From Burkholderia cenocepacia (GTDB lineage: Bacteria > Pseudomonadota > Gammaproteobacteria > Burkholderiales > Burkholderiaceae), in the NCBI RefSeq assembly GCF_900446215.1, contig NZ_UAQZ01000016.1, forward strand, positions 186,001 through 250,000: DNA of 64,000 bases. Direction: 5' to 3'. Positions 24,858-33,543 of the stretch are shown piece by piece. Positions within the stretch are counted from its first letter, which is position 1. Each line of letters begins with the position of its first letter. The notes under the pieces are model-generated. The model was not told where the DNA came from. It saw only the letters and a program-made list of their open reading frames with translations, and did no database searches. Position numbers and translations under genes: made by a program.

Positions 24858-26648
24858 ATGAGCTATAACGCCCCCGTCAAGGACATGCTGTTCGTGCTGA
24901 AGGAACTCGCGGGCATCGACGCCGTCGCGCAGTTGCCGGGCTTCGAGGATGCGGGTTACGACACGGCGCAGGCCGTGCTCGACGAGTCCGCGAAATTCTG
25001 CGGCGAGGTACTGGCGCCGCTGAACGTCGAAGGCGACCGCAATCCGAGCAGCTGGAAGGACGGTGTCGTGACCGCGACGCCGGGCTTCGGCGAAGCGTTC
25101 CGCCAGTTCGTCGAAGGCGGCTGGCAGGGGCTGCAGCATCCGGCCGAGTACGACGGCCAGGGGCTGCCGAAGCTGATCGCGACGCCGTGCATCGAGATGC
25201 TGAACGCGTCGAACCTGTCGTTCGCGCTGTGTCCGCTGCTCACCGACGGCGCGATCGAGGCGCTGCTGACGGCCGGCACCGACGAGCAGAAGCAGCGCTA
25301 CGTGCCGAAGCTGATCTCGGGCGAATGGACCGGCACGATGAACCTGACCGAGCCGCAGGCGGGCTCCGACCTCGCGCTGGTGCGCTCGCGCGCCGAGCCG
25401 CAGGGCGACGGCACCTACAAGGTGTTCGGCACCAAGATCTTCATCACGTGGGGCGAGCACGACATGGCGGACAACATCGTCCACCTGGTGCTCGCGCGCA
25501 CGCCGAACGCGCCGGAAGGCGTGAAGGGCATCTCGCTGTTCATCGTGCCGAAGTTCATGGTCAACGACGACGGCTCGCTCGGTGCGCGCAACGACGTGCA
25601 CTGCGTGTCGATCGAGCACAAGCTCGGGATCAAGGCGAGCCCGACGGCGGTGCTGCAGTATGGCGATCACGGCGGCGCGATCGGCTATCTGGTGGGCGAG
25701 GAGAACCGCGGCCTCGAATACATGTTCATCATGATGAACGCGGCGCGCTTCGGGGTCGGGATGCAGGGGATCGGCGTGGCCGACCGCGCGTACCAGAAGG
25801 CGGCCGAATTCGCGAAGGAACGCGTGCAAAGCCGCCCGGTGGACGGCTCGGCCAAGCAGTCGGTGACGATCATCCATCACCCGGACGTGCGCCGGATGCT
25901 GGGCACGATGCGTGCGCTGACCGAAGGCGCGCGGGCGCTGGCCTACGTGGCTGCCGCGCACAGCGACATTGCCCACCGCCATTCGGACGAGGCGACGCGC
26001 GCGCGTCATCAGGCAATCTACGAGTATCTGGTGCCGGTCGTGAAGGGCTGGAGCACGGAGATGGTGAACGACGTCGCGAGCCTGGGCGTGCAGGTGCACG
26101 GCGGGATGGGGTTCATCGAGGAGACGGGCGCGGCGCAGTACTACCGCGATGCGCGGATCCTGGCGATCTACGAAGGGACGACGGCGATCCAGGCGAACGA
26201 CCTGGTGGGCCGCAAGACGCTGCGCGACGGCGGCGCGGTGGCGAAGGCGCTGCTCGCGGAAATCGGCGACACGGTGACGGCGCTCGGCAAGCTGGACGGT
26301 GCGGCGGCCGCGTCGATGAAGGCGCAGCTGGAGAAGGGCGCGCGCTCGCTGGCGGCGGTGGTGGACTACGTGCTCGCGAACGTGAAGCAGGACCCGAACG
26401 CGGTGTTCGCGGGCAGCGTGCCGTACCTGAAGCTGGCGGGCGTGGTGCTGTGCGGCTGGCAGATGGCGCGCGCGCTGGTGGCCGCGCACGCGAACCGTGC
26501 GAGCGACCCGGCGTTCTTCGACGCGAAGATCGCGATCGCGCAATGCTATGCGGAGCACGTGCTGGTACAGGCGGGTGCGCTCGAAGCGTCGATCGTCGGC
26601 GCGAAGGGCAACGAGAGCGTGCTCGCGTTGACGGAAGACCAGTTCTGA
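24858..26648 (+). CDS. acyl-CoA dehydrogenase, 600-aa class with C-terminal extension
   Basis: 596 aa. N-terminal helical domain, a middle beta domain with the flavin-contacting TEPQAGSDL and the FITWGEHD region, and a C-terminal helical domain with the glutamate-containing YEGTTAIQANDLVGRK segment; a further 130-residue extension is typical of the FadE/DmdC-like class. It introduces the trans-2 double bond into acyl-CoA, passing electrons to ETF. First gene of a four-gene operon with ETF:ubiquinone oxidoreductase 37 bp downstream. The ribosome site is weak (GGAA). The insertion sequence ends 154 bp upstream, so the native promoter may have been displaced. Confidence 0.92.
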   Translation: MSYNAPVKDMLFVLKELAGIDAVAQLPGFEDAGYDTAQAVLDESAKFCGEVLAPLNVEGDRNPSSWKDGVVTATPGFGEAFRQFVEGGWQGLQHPAEYDGQGLPKLIATPCIEMLNASNLSFALCPLLTDGAIEALLTAGTDEQKQRYVPKLISGEWTGTMNLTEPQAGSDLALVRSRAEPQGDGTYKVFGTKIFITWGEHDMADNIVHLVLARTPNAPEGVKGISLFIVPKFMVNDDGSLGARNDVHCVSIEHKLGIKASPTAVLQYGDHGGAIGYLVGEENRGLEYMFIMMNAARFGVGMQGIGVADRAYQKAAEFAKERVQSRPVDGSAKQSVTIIHHPDVRRMLGTMRALTEGARALAYVAAAHSDIAHRHSDEATRARHQAIYEYLVPVVKGWSTEMVNDVASLGVQVHGGMGFIEETGAAQYYRDARILAIYEGTTAIQANDLVGRKTLRDGGAVAKALLAEIGDTVTALGKLDGAAAASMKAQLEKGARSLAAVVDYVLANVKQDPNAVFAGSVPYLKLAGVVLCGWQMARALVAAHANRASDPAFFDAKIAIAQCYAEHVLVQAGALEASIVGAKGNESVLALTEDQF

Positions 26649-26684
26649 CCCACTGACGGTCGGGACGCAGCAGGAGACAGGATT

Positions 26685-28358
26685 TTGACCACACAGGACT
26701 TGCTCGCGCAATACGGCCCGCGCGAATCGATGGAATACGACGTCGTGATCGTCGGCGGCGGCCCCGCCGGGCTGTCGGCGGCGATCCGGCTCAAGCAGCT
26801 GGCCGCCGAGAAAGGCGCCGAGATCGGCGTGTGCGTGCTCGAGAAGGGTTCCGAGATCGGCGCGCACATCCTGTCGGGCGCGGTGATGGACCCGCGCGCG
26901 ATCACCGAGCTGTTTCCCGACTGGAAGGAGCGCGGCGCGCCGCTCGACGTCGAGGTGACGGAAGACCGCTTCCTGTTCCTGTCCGAGAAGAGCGCGGTCA
27001 CGACGCCGAACTGGGCGCTGCCCGACAACTTCAAGAATCACGGCAACTACGTGATCTCGCTGGGCAACGTCACGCGCTGGCTGGGCCAGCAGGCGGAAGC
27101 CTTGGGCGTCGAGATCTTCCCCGGCTTCCCCGCCGCGGAGATTCTCTACAACGACGACGGCTCGGTCAAAGGCGTCGCGACCGGCAACATGGGCGTGGGC
27201 AAGGACGGCGAGCCGACCGAGAACTTCCAGCTCGGCATGGAGCTGCACGCGAAGTACACGCTGTTCGCCGAAGGCTGCCGCGGCCATCTCGGCCGCCAGC
27301 TGATCTCGAAATTCAAGCTCGACGCGAACGCCGATCCGCAGGCGTACGGGATCGGCATCAAGGAACTGTGGGAAATCGATCCGGCCAAGCACAAGCCCGG
27401 CCTCGTGATCCACACGGCCGGCTGGCCGCTGAAGTCCGATACGTACGGCGGCTCGTTCCTGTATCACATGGACAACAACCAGGTCGTGGTCGGCTTCGTG
27501 GTGGGCCTGGGCTACACGAACCCGTACCTGTCGCCGTTCGAGGAATTCCAGCGCTACAAGACGCACCCGTCGATCCGCGCATTCCTCGAAGGCGGCAAGC
27601 GCGTGTCGTACGGCGCGCGGGCGATCACGGCCGGCGGCCTGCTGTCGCTGCCGAAGACGGTGTTCCCGGGCGGCGCGCTGATCGGCGACGACGCGGGTTT
27701 CCTGAACGCGTCGCGGATCAAGGGCAGCCACGCTGCGATCAAGACCGGCATGCTGGCGGCTGATGCGGCATTCGACGCGGTGCAAGCCGGCCGTCAGTCG
27801 GACGAGCTCAATGCGTATCCGGATGCGTTCAAGCAATCGTGGCTGTACACGGAGCTGTACCGCGCGCGCAACTTCAAGCAGTGGATGGCCAAGGGCCTGT
27901 ATCTGGGCACGCTGATGGTCGGGCTCGAGCAGAAGGTGATGGGCGGCAACGTGCCGTGGACGCTGCATCACCAGCATGCGGACCACGAGATGCTGAAGCC
28001 GGCGTCGCAGTGCGAGCCGATCGCGTATCCGAAGCCGGACGGCAAGCTGACGTTCGACCGGCTGTCGTCGGTGTTCATCTCGAACACGAACCACGAGGAG
28101 AACCAGCCGGCGCACCTGACGCTGAAGGACGCGAGCGTGCCGGTGAACGTGAACCTGCGCACGTACGCGGGGCCGGAGGCGCGCTTCTGCCCGGCGGCGG
28201 TGTACGAGTTCGTGAAGAACGACGACGGCGGCGAGCGCCTCGTGATCAACGCGCAGAACTGCGTGCACTGCAAGACCTGCGACATCAAGGACCCGACGCA
28301 GAACATCGTGTGGGTCACGCCGGAAGGCGGCGGTGGGCCGAATTACCCGAACATGTAA
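26685..28358 (+). CDS. electron transfer flavoprotein:ubiquinone oxidoreductase (ETF-QO)
   Basis: 557 aa starting at TTG 26685, seven bases after AGGAGA; the next ATG (26730) has no ribosome site. The FAD-binding GGGPAGLSAAIRL motif is at about 23-35; the quinone- and membrane-associated middle includes GCRGHLGRQLI and YGGSFLYHMDNNQV; the C terminus carries the 4Fe-4S cluster cysteines (FCPAAVYEF, NCVHCKTCDIKDP). It transfers electrons from reduced ETF to ubiquinone at the inner membrane, linking acyl-CoA dehydrogenases to respiration. Lying directly after an acyl-CoA dehydrogenase gene, it makes the operon electron-wise self-contained except for ETF itself. Confidence 0.95.
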   Translation: MTTQDLLAQYGPRESMEYDVVIVGGGPAGLSAAIRLKQLAAEKGAEIGVCVLEKGSEIGAHILSGAVMDPRAITELFPDWKERGAPLDVEVTEDRFLFLSEKSAVTTPNWALPDNFKNHGNYVISLGNVTRWLGQQAEALGVEIFPGFPAAEILYNDDGSVKGVATGNMGVGKDGEPTENFQLGMELHAKYTLFAEGCRGHLGRQLISKFKLDANADPQAYGIGIKELWEIDPAKHKPGLVIHTAGWPLKSDTYGGSFLYHMDNNQVVVGFVVGLGYTNPYLSPFEEFQRYKTHPSIRAFLEGGKRVSYGARAITAGGLLSLPKTVFPGGALIGDDAGFLNASRIKGSHAAIKTGMLAADAAFDAVQAGRQSDELNAYPDAFKQSWLYTELYRARNFKQWMAKGLYLGTLMVGLEQKVMGGNVPWTLHHQHADHEMLKPASQCEPIAYPKPDGKLTFDRLSSVFISNTNHEENQPAHLTLKDASVPVNVNLRTYAGPEARFCPAAVYEFVKNDDGGERLVINAQNCVHCKTCDIKDPTQNIVWVTPEGGGGPNYPNM

Positions 28359-28407
28359 CGCAACGCATCCCCGCGCCCCGCGGGCGCGAACGAACCGGAG
28401 TGAGACG

Positions 28408-29601
28408 ATGAGCAATGCAGCGAAGGAAGTCGTGGTGGTGAGCGGTGTCCGTACCGCGATCGGTGATTTCGGCGGCAGCCTGAAGGATTTCTCGCCGACC
28501 GACCTCGGCGCGAAGGTGGTCGCCGAAGTGCTGTCGCGCGCGAACGTGCCGGGCGACGCGGTCGGGCACGTCGTGTTCGGCCACGTCGTGAACACCGAGC
28601 CGAAGGACATGTATCTCGCGCGCGTCGCGGCGATCAACGGCGGCGTCGCGCAGCACACGCCGGCGTTGACCGTGAACCGCCTGTGCGGCTCGGGCCTGCA
28701 GGCGATCGTGTCGGCCGCGCAGACGATCATGCTCGGCGATGCCGACGTCGCGATCGGCGGCGGCTCGGAGAGCATGAGCCGCGCGCCGTACACCGTGCCG
28801 GCCGCGCGCTTCGGCCAGCGCATGGGCGACGGCAAGCTCGTCGACATGATGCTCGGCGCGCTGCACGACCCGTTCCAGACGATCCACATGGGCGTGACGG
28901 CCGAGAACGTCGCGAAGAAATACGACATCTCGCGTGACGCGCAGGACGCGCTGGCGCTCGAATCGCATCGCCGCGCGGCGCGCGCGATCGCGGAAGGGCG
29001 CTTCAAGGACCAGATCCTGCCGATCTCGATCCGCACCAAGAAGGGCGAAGTCGCGTTCGATACCGACGAGCACGTGCGCCACGACGCGAGCGCGGACGAT
29101 TTCACGAAACTCAAGCCGGTGTTCGCGAAGGAGAACGGCACCGTGACGGCCGGCAACGCGTCGGGCATCAACGACGCCGCCGCCGCCGTGCTGATGATGA
29201 GCGCGGACGCCGCGCGCGCGCAGGGCGTGAAGCCGCTCGCCCGCCTCGTCGCGTATGCGCACGCGGGCGTCGATCCGGCGTACATGGGTATCGGCCCGGT
29301 GCCGGCCACGCAGAAGGCGCTCGAACGCGCGGGCCTGAAGATCAGCGATCTCGACGTGATCGAAGCCAACGAGGCATTCGCGGCCCAGGCGTGCGCGGTC
29401 ACGCAGGAGCTCGGCCTCGATCCGGCCAAGGTCAACCCGAACGGTTCGGGCATCTCGCTCGGTCACCCGATCGGTGCGACCGGCGCGCTGATCACGGTGA
29501 AGGCGCTGTACGAGCTGAAGCGCATCGGCGGGCGTTACGCGCTCGTGACGATGTGCATCGGCGGCGGCCAGGGGATTGCGGCGATCTTCGAGAACATCTG
29601 A
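28408..29601 (+). CDS. acetyl-CoA acetyltransferase / beta-ketothiolase
   Basis: 397 aa from ATG 28408, with GGAG upstream. Catalytic residues of thiolases are present: C93 (NRLCGSGLQ), the His in SLGHPIGATGA and the Cys in TMCIGGGQG. It cleaves 3-ketoacyl-CoA or condenses two acetyl-CoA. It lies 49 bp after the ETF-QO gene and 38 bp before the 3-hydroxyacyl-CoA dehydrogenase gene, forming the last steps of the beta-oxidation operon. PhaA-type biosynthetic use is possible but less likely in this company. Confidence 0.93.
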   Translation: MSNAAKEVVVVSGVRTAIGDFGGSLKDFSPTDLGAKVVAEVLSRANVPGDAVGHVVFGHVVNTEPKDMYLARVAAINGGVAQHTPALTVNRLCGSGLQAIVSAAQTIMLGDADVAIGGGSESMSRAPYTVPAARFGQRMGDGKLVDMMLGALHDPFQTIHMGVTAENVAKKYDISRDAQDALALESHRRAARAIAEGRFKDQILPISIRTKKGEVAFDTDEHVRHDASADDFTKLKPVFAKENGTVTAGNASGINDAAAAVLMMSADAARAQGVKPLARLVAYAHAGVDPAYMGIGPVPATQKALERAGLKISDLDVIEANEAFAAQACAVTQELGLDPAKVNPNGSGISLGHPIGATGALITVKALYELKRIGGRYALVTMCIGGGQGIAAIFENI

Positions 29602-29639
29602 TAATCGACCGCTCAGCATCCGAACACACAGGACATTTC

Positions 29640-30494
29640 ATGGCCATCGAAACCGTCGGCGTCGTGGGCGCCGGAACCATGGGTAACGGCATTGCGCAAA
29701 CGGCGGCCGTTGCAGGACTGAACGTCGTGATGATTGACGTCAGCGACGCCGCGCTCGACAAGGGTCTCGCGACGCTGAAGGGCAGCCTCGAGCGGCTCGT
29801 GTCGAAGGACAAGCTCGACGCGGCCGCACGCGATGCGGCGCTCGCGCGCATCACGACGTCGACCGACTACGCGAAGCTCGCCGCCGTCGACATCGTGATC
29901 GAAGCCGCGACCGAGAACGTCGAGCTGAAGGGCCGCATCCTGAAGCAGATCGAGGCCGTCGCACGCCCGGACGCGATCATCGCGACCAACACGTCGTCGA
30001 TCTCGATCACCGCGCTCGCGGCGCCGCTCGCCGATCCGTCGCGTTTTCTCGGCATGCACTTCTTCAACCCGGTGCCGCTGATGCCGCTCGTCGAGATCAT
30101 CCGCGGGCTGCAGACGAGCGACGCGACCGCGTCGGCCGTGCGCGCGCTGACCGAGCGTTTCGACAAGTCGCCGATCGGCGTGCGCAATTCGCCGGGCTTC
30201 GTCGTGAACCGGATCCTGGTGCCGATGATCAACGAAGCGTTCTTCGTGCTGGCCGAAGGCATCGCGTCGGCCGAGGAGATCGACGCGGGGATGAAGCTCG
30301 GCGCGAACCACCCGATCGGGCCGCTCGCGCTGGCCGACCTCGTGGGCCTCGACGTGTGCCTCGCGGTGATGGACGTGTTCGTGAAGGACTTCGGCGATCC
30401 GAAGTATCGCGCGTGCCCGCTGCTGCGCGAGATGGTGTCGGCCGGGCGGCTCGGGCGCAAGACCGGGCGCGGCGTGTACGACTACAGCAAGTAA
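29640..30494 (+). CDS. 3-hydroxybutyryl-CoA (3-hydroxyacyl-CoA) dehydrogenase
   Basis: 284 aa. The N-terminal NAD-binding motif is GVVGAGTMGNGIA; the catalytic His lies in GMHFFNPVPLMPLVEI; the C-terminal domain ends SAGRLGRKTGRGVYDYSK, a family signature. It oxidises 3-hydroxyacyl-CoA to 3-ketoacyl-CoA with NAD+, mainly short chains. Last gene of the operon; no enoyl-CoA hydratase gene is present in the window, so the hydration step must come from elsewhere. A GC stem-loop follows. Confidence 0.94.
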   Translation: MAIETVGVVGAGTMGNGIAQTAAVAGLNVVMIDVSDAALDKGLATLKGSLERLVSKDKLDAAARDAALARITTSTDYAKLAAVDIVIEAATENVELKGRILKQIEAVARPDAIIATNTSSISITALAAPLADPSRFLGMHFFNPVPLMPLVEIIRGLQTSDATASAVRALTERFDKSPIGVRNSPGFVVNRILVPMINEAFFVLAEGIASAEEIDAGMKLGANHPIGPLALADLVGLDVCLAVMDVFVKDFGDPKYRACPLLREMVSAGRLGRKTGRGVYDYSK

Positions 30495-30517
30495 GCGGCG
30501 CGTCATGCCACTTCGCA

Positions 30518-30537
30518 CGGCCGCCTTCGGGCGGCCG
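30518..30537. terminator. stem-loop with TTCG loop between convergent genes
   Basis: CGGCCGCC (30518-30525) pairs perfectly with GGCGGCCG (30530-30537) around a TTCG tetraloop. It lies between the hydroxyacyl-CoA dehydrogenase stop and the convergent tetR gene and could serve both. No T run. Confidence 0.5.
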
Positions 30538-30565
30538 CGTGCATGGTGCGGCGCGCGCGGCGCGA

Positions 30566-31231
30566 TTACGCGTCGAGCACCGACAGGTCGCGCGGCAGCG
30601 CGCGCTTGAACATCGCCAGCATGTGCCGCGCCGCCTTCGGCGGCAGCGTGATCGCGTGGCGCACGGCCGCCGCGATCTGGATCATCATCAGTTCCGCGAA
30701 TGCGCTGCGCTGTGCGCGCGTCGTGTCGGGCGCGACTTCCGCCAGCGCATCCGCGAACAGTCCGGCCAGGAATTCGCCGTCCGCGCGATCCAGTGCCTGC
30801 AGCGCGCGATCGGCCTGCGTCGCGCGCCAGATGTCGCGCATCAGCGGCTCGTCGACGAACATCCGGTAGTAGCTGTCCGTGATGCGCGCGAGCGTGGCGT
30901 GCAGATCGTCGATCGTCTTCATTCCCGCGAGGTCGCGCCGCACGCAGTCGTGGCCGACGGCGTTGTAGCGCTCCGCGAGCGTGCCGATCACCGCGGCCTT
31001 GTCCGGAAAGTACTGGTACAGCGAACCGAACGAGATGCCCGTGCGTTCGACGATGTCGCTCATCCGGAACGCGTCGCAGCCTTTTTCGATCATCACTTCC
31101 GACGCGCACGCGAGGATGCGCTCGAACCGCTCGCGGCTGCGCTGCTGCGTCGGTACCAGCCGCGCGCGCGCCGGCGCGTCCGCTGCCGCCGCGTCGGGCT
31201 CGTCGCTCTGCCCCGATTTTTGTCGGCCCAT
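30566..31231 (-). CDS. TetR-family transcriptional regulator
   Basis: 221 aa; the start at 31231 has GGGGAG upstream. A 25-residue polar Ala/Asp-rich leader precedes the helix-turn-helix (RFERILACASEVMIEKGCDAFRMSDIVERTGISFGSLYQYFPDKAAVI); the remainder is the helical ligand domain. It is divergent from an NmrA-like/DUF1772 gene pair, and the 94-bp shared region holds a sigma-70-like promoter overlapped by two near-identical operator-like repeats, so it most likely represses that pair (inference). Ligand unknown. Confidence 0.88.
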   Translation of the reverse strand: MGRQKSGQSDEPDAAAADAPARARLVPTQQRSRERFERILACASEVMIEKGCDAFRMSDIVERTGISFGSLYQYFPDKAAVIGTLAERYNAVGHDCVRRDLAGMKTIDDLHATLARITDSYYRMFVDEPLMRDIWRATQADRALQALDRADGEFLAGLFADALAEVAPDTTRAQRSAFAELMMIQIAAAVRHAITLPPKAARHMLAMFKRALPRDLSVLDA

Positions 31232-31248
31232 GCCGTCTCCCCAAAAGC

Positions 31249-31277
31249 TTGACGTTGCTAATGCGAGAGTCTATCGT
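31249..31277 (+). promoter_or_regulatory. sigma-70-like promoter of the NmrA-like/DUF1772 pair
   Basis: TTGACG (31249-31254), a 17-bp spacer and TATCGT (31272-31277). It points to the gene starting at 31326 and overlaps the first repeat of the presumed TetR operator. Confidence 0.5.
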
Positions 31278-31309
31278 GTTTTTGAAACGCGAGAGATTCT
31301 CGTGTTTTT
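31263..31309. promoter_or_regulatory. tandem candidate TetR operators
   Basis: Two 21-bp direct repeats (31263-31283 and 31289-31309, period 26 bp) share GCGAGAG at the start and TCGTGTTTTT at the end. The second contains a perfect palindrome, CGAGA-GAT-TCTCG (31290-31302). The repeats cover the -10 region and the likely transcript start, ideal for repression by the divergent TetR protein. Confidence 0.55.
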
Positions 31310-31325
31310 CCAAAAGGAGACGCAC

Positions 31326-32150
31326 ATGTCGGCACTTCCCCTCCTCATCGTCGGCGGTTCGGGCAAGACGGGCGCCCGCGTCGATGCCCGGCTGCGTGCG
31401 CGCGGCCATGCGACACGGCCGGTATCGCGCACGTCGGCCGTCCGCTTCGACTGGACGGCGCCCGAAACGTGGCCGGCCGCGCTCGATGGCGTGTCGGCCG
31501 CCTATGTGACCTACCAGCCCGATCTGGCCGTCGAAGGCGCGGTGGACGCGATCGCCCGATTCGCGCGGCTCGCGCGGGACCGCGGCGTCGAGCGCGTGGT
31601 GCTGCTGTCTGGGCGCGGCGAGCCGCGCGCACAGGCCGCCGAGGCTGCGTTGCAGGCGTCGGGTGTGGGCTGGGGTGTCGTGCGGGCAAGCTGGTTCAAC
31701 CAGAACTTCTCCGAAGGCTATCTGCTCGACGGCGTGCTGGCCGGCGAAGTCGCGCTGCCCGCCGGCGCGGTGCGCGAGCCGTTCGTCGATGCGGACGACA
31801 TCGCGGACGTGGCCGTGGCCGCGCTCACCGATGCGCGCTTCGCGAGCCGCGTGATCGAGGTCACCGGCCCGCGCGCACTGACGTTCGCCGAAGCGATCGA
31901 CGAAATCGCGCGGGCCGCCGGGCGGCCGATCGCCTACCGCGAGATTCCGCACGATGCATTCGTCGCGGGGCTGAGCGAGGTCGGCGTGCCGGAGCCGGTC
32001 GTCGCGTTGCTCGACGACCTGTTCGACGGGGTGCTCGACGGGCGCAACAGCGCGGTGACGCACGGCGTCGAGGCCACGCTCGGGCGCCCGGCGCGCGATT
32101 TCGCCGACTATGCGCGCGCGGTCGCCGCGACCGGCGTATGGAGCGCCTGA
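31326..32150 (+). CDS. NmrA-like NAD(P)-binding (atypical SDR) protein
   Basis: 274 aa. The N-terminal Rossmann motif is LLIVGGSGKTGARV; further family marks are SGRGEPRAQAAEAAL, VVRASWFNQNFSEGYL and a FVDADDIADVAVAAL segment, as in NAD(P)H-binding NmrA-like and epimerase-type proteins. Such proteins act as redox sensors or as reductases on small molecules. AAAAGGAG lies just before the ATG. It is co-transcribed with a DUF1772 membrane protein 2 bp downstream, under the divergent TetR gene. Reaction not predictable. Confidence 0.82.
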   Translation: MSALPLLIVGGSGKTGARVDARLRARGHATRPVSRTSAVRFDWTAPETWPAALDGVSAAYVTYQPDLAVEGAVDAIARFARLARDRGVERVVLLSGRGEPRAQAAEAALQASGVGWGVVRASWFNQNFSEGYLLDGVLAGEVALPAGAVREPFVDADDIADVAVAALTDARFASRVIEVTGPRALTFAEAIDEIARAAGRPIAYREIPHDAFVAGLSEVGVPEPVVALLDDLFDGVLDGRNSAVTHGVEATLGRPARDFADYARAVAATGVWSA

Positions 32151-32152
32151 CC

Positions 32153-32638
32153 ATGATCGCGTTCGTGACGTCAGCGTTGCTGTGGGGTTCGGCCATCGGC
32201 TGCGGGCTGATGGCCGGCGTGTACTTCGCGTTCTCGACGTTCGTGATGACGTCGCTCGGACGGCTCGCGCCGCCGGCCGGCGCGGCCGCGATGAACGCGA
32301 TCAACGTCGACATCGTGCGTTCGCCGTTCATGCCGCTGTTTCTCGTCACGACGCTGATGGCGCTCGCGCTCGTCGTGATCGCGCTGTTCGATCGCGATTC
32401 GCCGGGCGCGATGGCGGCGCTCGCCGGCGGCGTGCTGTACGTGTTCGGCATGTTCGCGGTGACGCTGGCCGTCAACGTGCCGCTCAACGATGCGCTCACC
32501 GCGGCCGATCCGGCCACGGCGCAAGGCGCGGCGCTGTGGACGCGCTACCTGCACGACTGGACGAGGTGGAATCACGTGCGCACGGTGGCATCGGCCGCCG
32601 CATGCGCATGCTTCATCGCGGCAATCGCGGCGCGCTAG
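32153..32638 (+). CDS. DUF1772 (anthrone-oxygenase-like) membrane protein
   Basis: 161 aa with four hydrophobic helices; it begins LLWGSAIGCGLMAGVYFAFSTFVMTSLGRL, typical of DUF1772, a family that includes fungal anthrone oxygenases (a WNHVRT segment near the C terminus is characteristic). Starts 2 bp after the NmrA-like gene stop, so the two are one operon. The pairing of an SDR-like protein with DUF1772 suggests modification or detoxification of a hydrophobic compound at the inner membrane (inference). Confidence 0.8.
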   Translation: MIAFVTSALLWGSAIGCGLMAGVYFAFSTFVMTSLGRLAPPAGAAAMNAINVDIVRSPFMPLFLVTTLMALALVVIALFDRDSPGAMAALAGGVLYVFGMFAVTLAVNVPLNDALTAADPATAQGAALWTRYLHDWTRWNHVRTVASAAACACFIAAIAAR

Positions 32639-32652
32639 CGGCAGCGCCGCCG

Positions 32653-33453
32653 TTACGCGTAAAACGCCGACGGCGACATCCCGAAGTGCCGCTTGAACAT
32701 CGCGGAGAACGCGCTCTGGCTGCTGTAGCCGTGATCCATCGCGACGGTCAGCACTTTTTCGCCGTGCGCCAGACGCTTGAGTGCGAGCAGCAGCCGCGCC
32801 TGCTCGCGCCAGCGGCGGAAGCTGAGTCCCGTCTCGCGCCGGAACGCACGATGCAGCGTGCGGACCGACAGGCCGAGCAGGTCGGCCCACTCGGCGATCG
32901 TGCGCAGGTCGTCGGGCGTGGCGACCAGCGTGTCGCAGATCGTCCGCAGGCGCGCGTCGTGCGGCCACGGCAGGTACAGCGGCAGCAGCGGCGCGACGGT
33001 CACTTCCGCAAGCAGCAGGTGCATCAGGTGATCGTGGCGCGAGCCCGGCGCGTAATCGAGCGGCACGTCGACCGCGGCGAGGATCAGCTCGCGCAGCAGC
33101 GGATGCACTTCGACGACGCAACTGCGCGCGGGCAGGTGCTCGACCGCGCCCGGCTCGACGAACACCGTGCGCATCTGCACGTCGCCGCTCATCTGCACCG
33201 TATGGTCGAGCCCGGCTTCGAGCCATACGCCGCGCGTCGGCGGCACGACCCACGATGCACCTTCGGATTCGACGTGCATCACGCCCTCGATCGCATAGAG
33301 CAGTTGCGCGCGCCGATGGCGGTGCGGCGCGATCGACGTGCCGTGCACGTAGGTGGCCGCCATTGCCGACACGGGCATCGGCGTCGATTCGTAGCGCAGG
33401 TGCGCAAACGGCGGGGTGGACTCGCGTGTCCGATTGGCGACAAGTCGTGACAT
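32653..33453 (-). CDS. AraC-family regulator with N-terminal cupin
   Basis: 266 aa. The cupin domain has IAPHRHRRAQLLYAIEG and WVVPPTRGVWLEAGLDHTVQM; the C terminus has AraC helix-turn-helix units (IAEWADLLGLSVRTLHRAFRRETGLSFRRW ... VAMDHGYSSQSAFSAMFKRHFGMSP). Divergent from a DMT-family exporter gene with 90 bp between starts; regulators of this group commonly control the adjacent exporter. It converges with the DUF1772 gene, 14 bp between stops. Confidence 0.88.
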   Translation of the reverse strand: MSRLVANRTRESTPPFAHLRYESTPMPVSAMAATYVHGTSIAPHRHRRAQLLYAIEGVMHVESEGASWVVPPTRGVWLEAGLDHTVQMSGDVQMRTVFVEPGAVEHLPARSCVVEVHPLLRELILAAVDVPLDYAPGSRHDHLMHLLLAEVTVAPLLPLYLPWPHDARLRTICDTLVATPDDLRTIAEWADLLGLSVRTLHRAFRRETGLSFRRWREQARLLLALKRLAHGEKVLTVAMDHGYSSQSAFSAMFKRHFGMSPSAFYA

Positions 33454-33543
33454 TTTGGCGTGAGACAGGCAGTGGGCGGGCGGGCACGATGGCGTTCCGA
33501 TTCACGCCAGCCTCCCTGTCACGATATTAATCCGTCCAACGCG

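Noticed and set aside
24822..29453. 1543-residue open frame on the minus strand
   Set aside because: It lies opposite the acyl-CoA dehydrogenase, ETF-QO and thiolase genes; its translation is Arg/His/Val-rich with no domain. It is a high-GC shadow.
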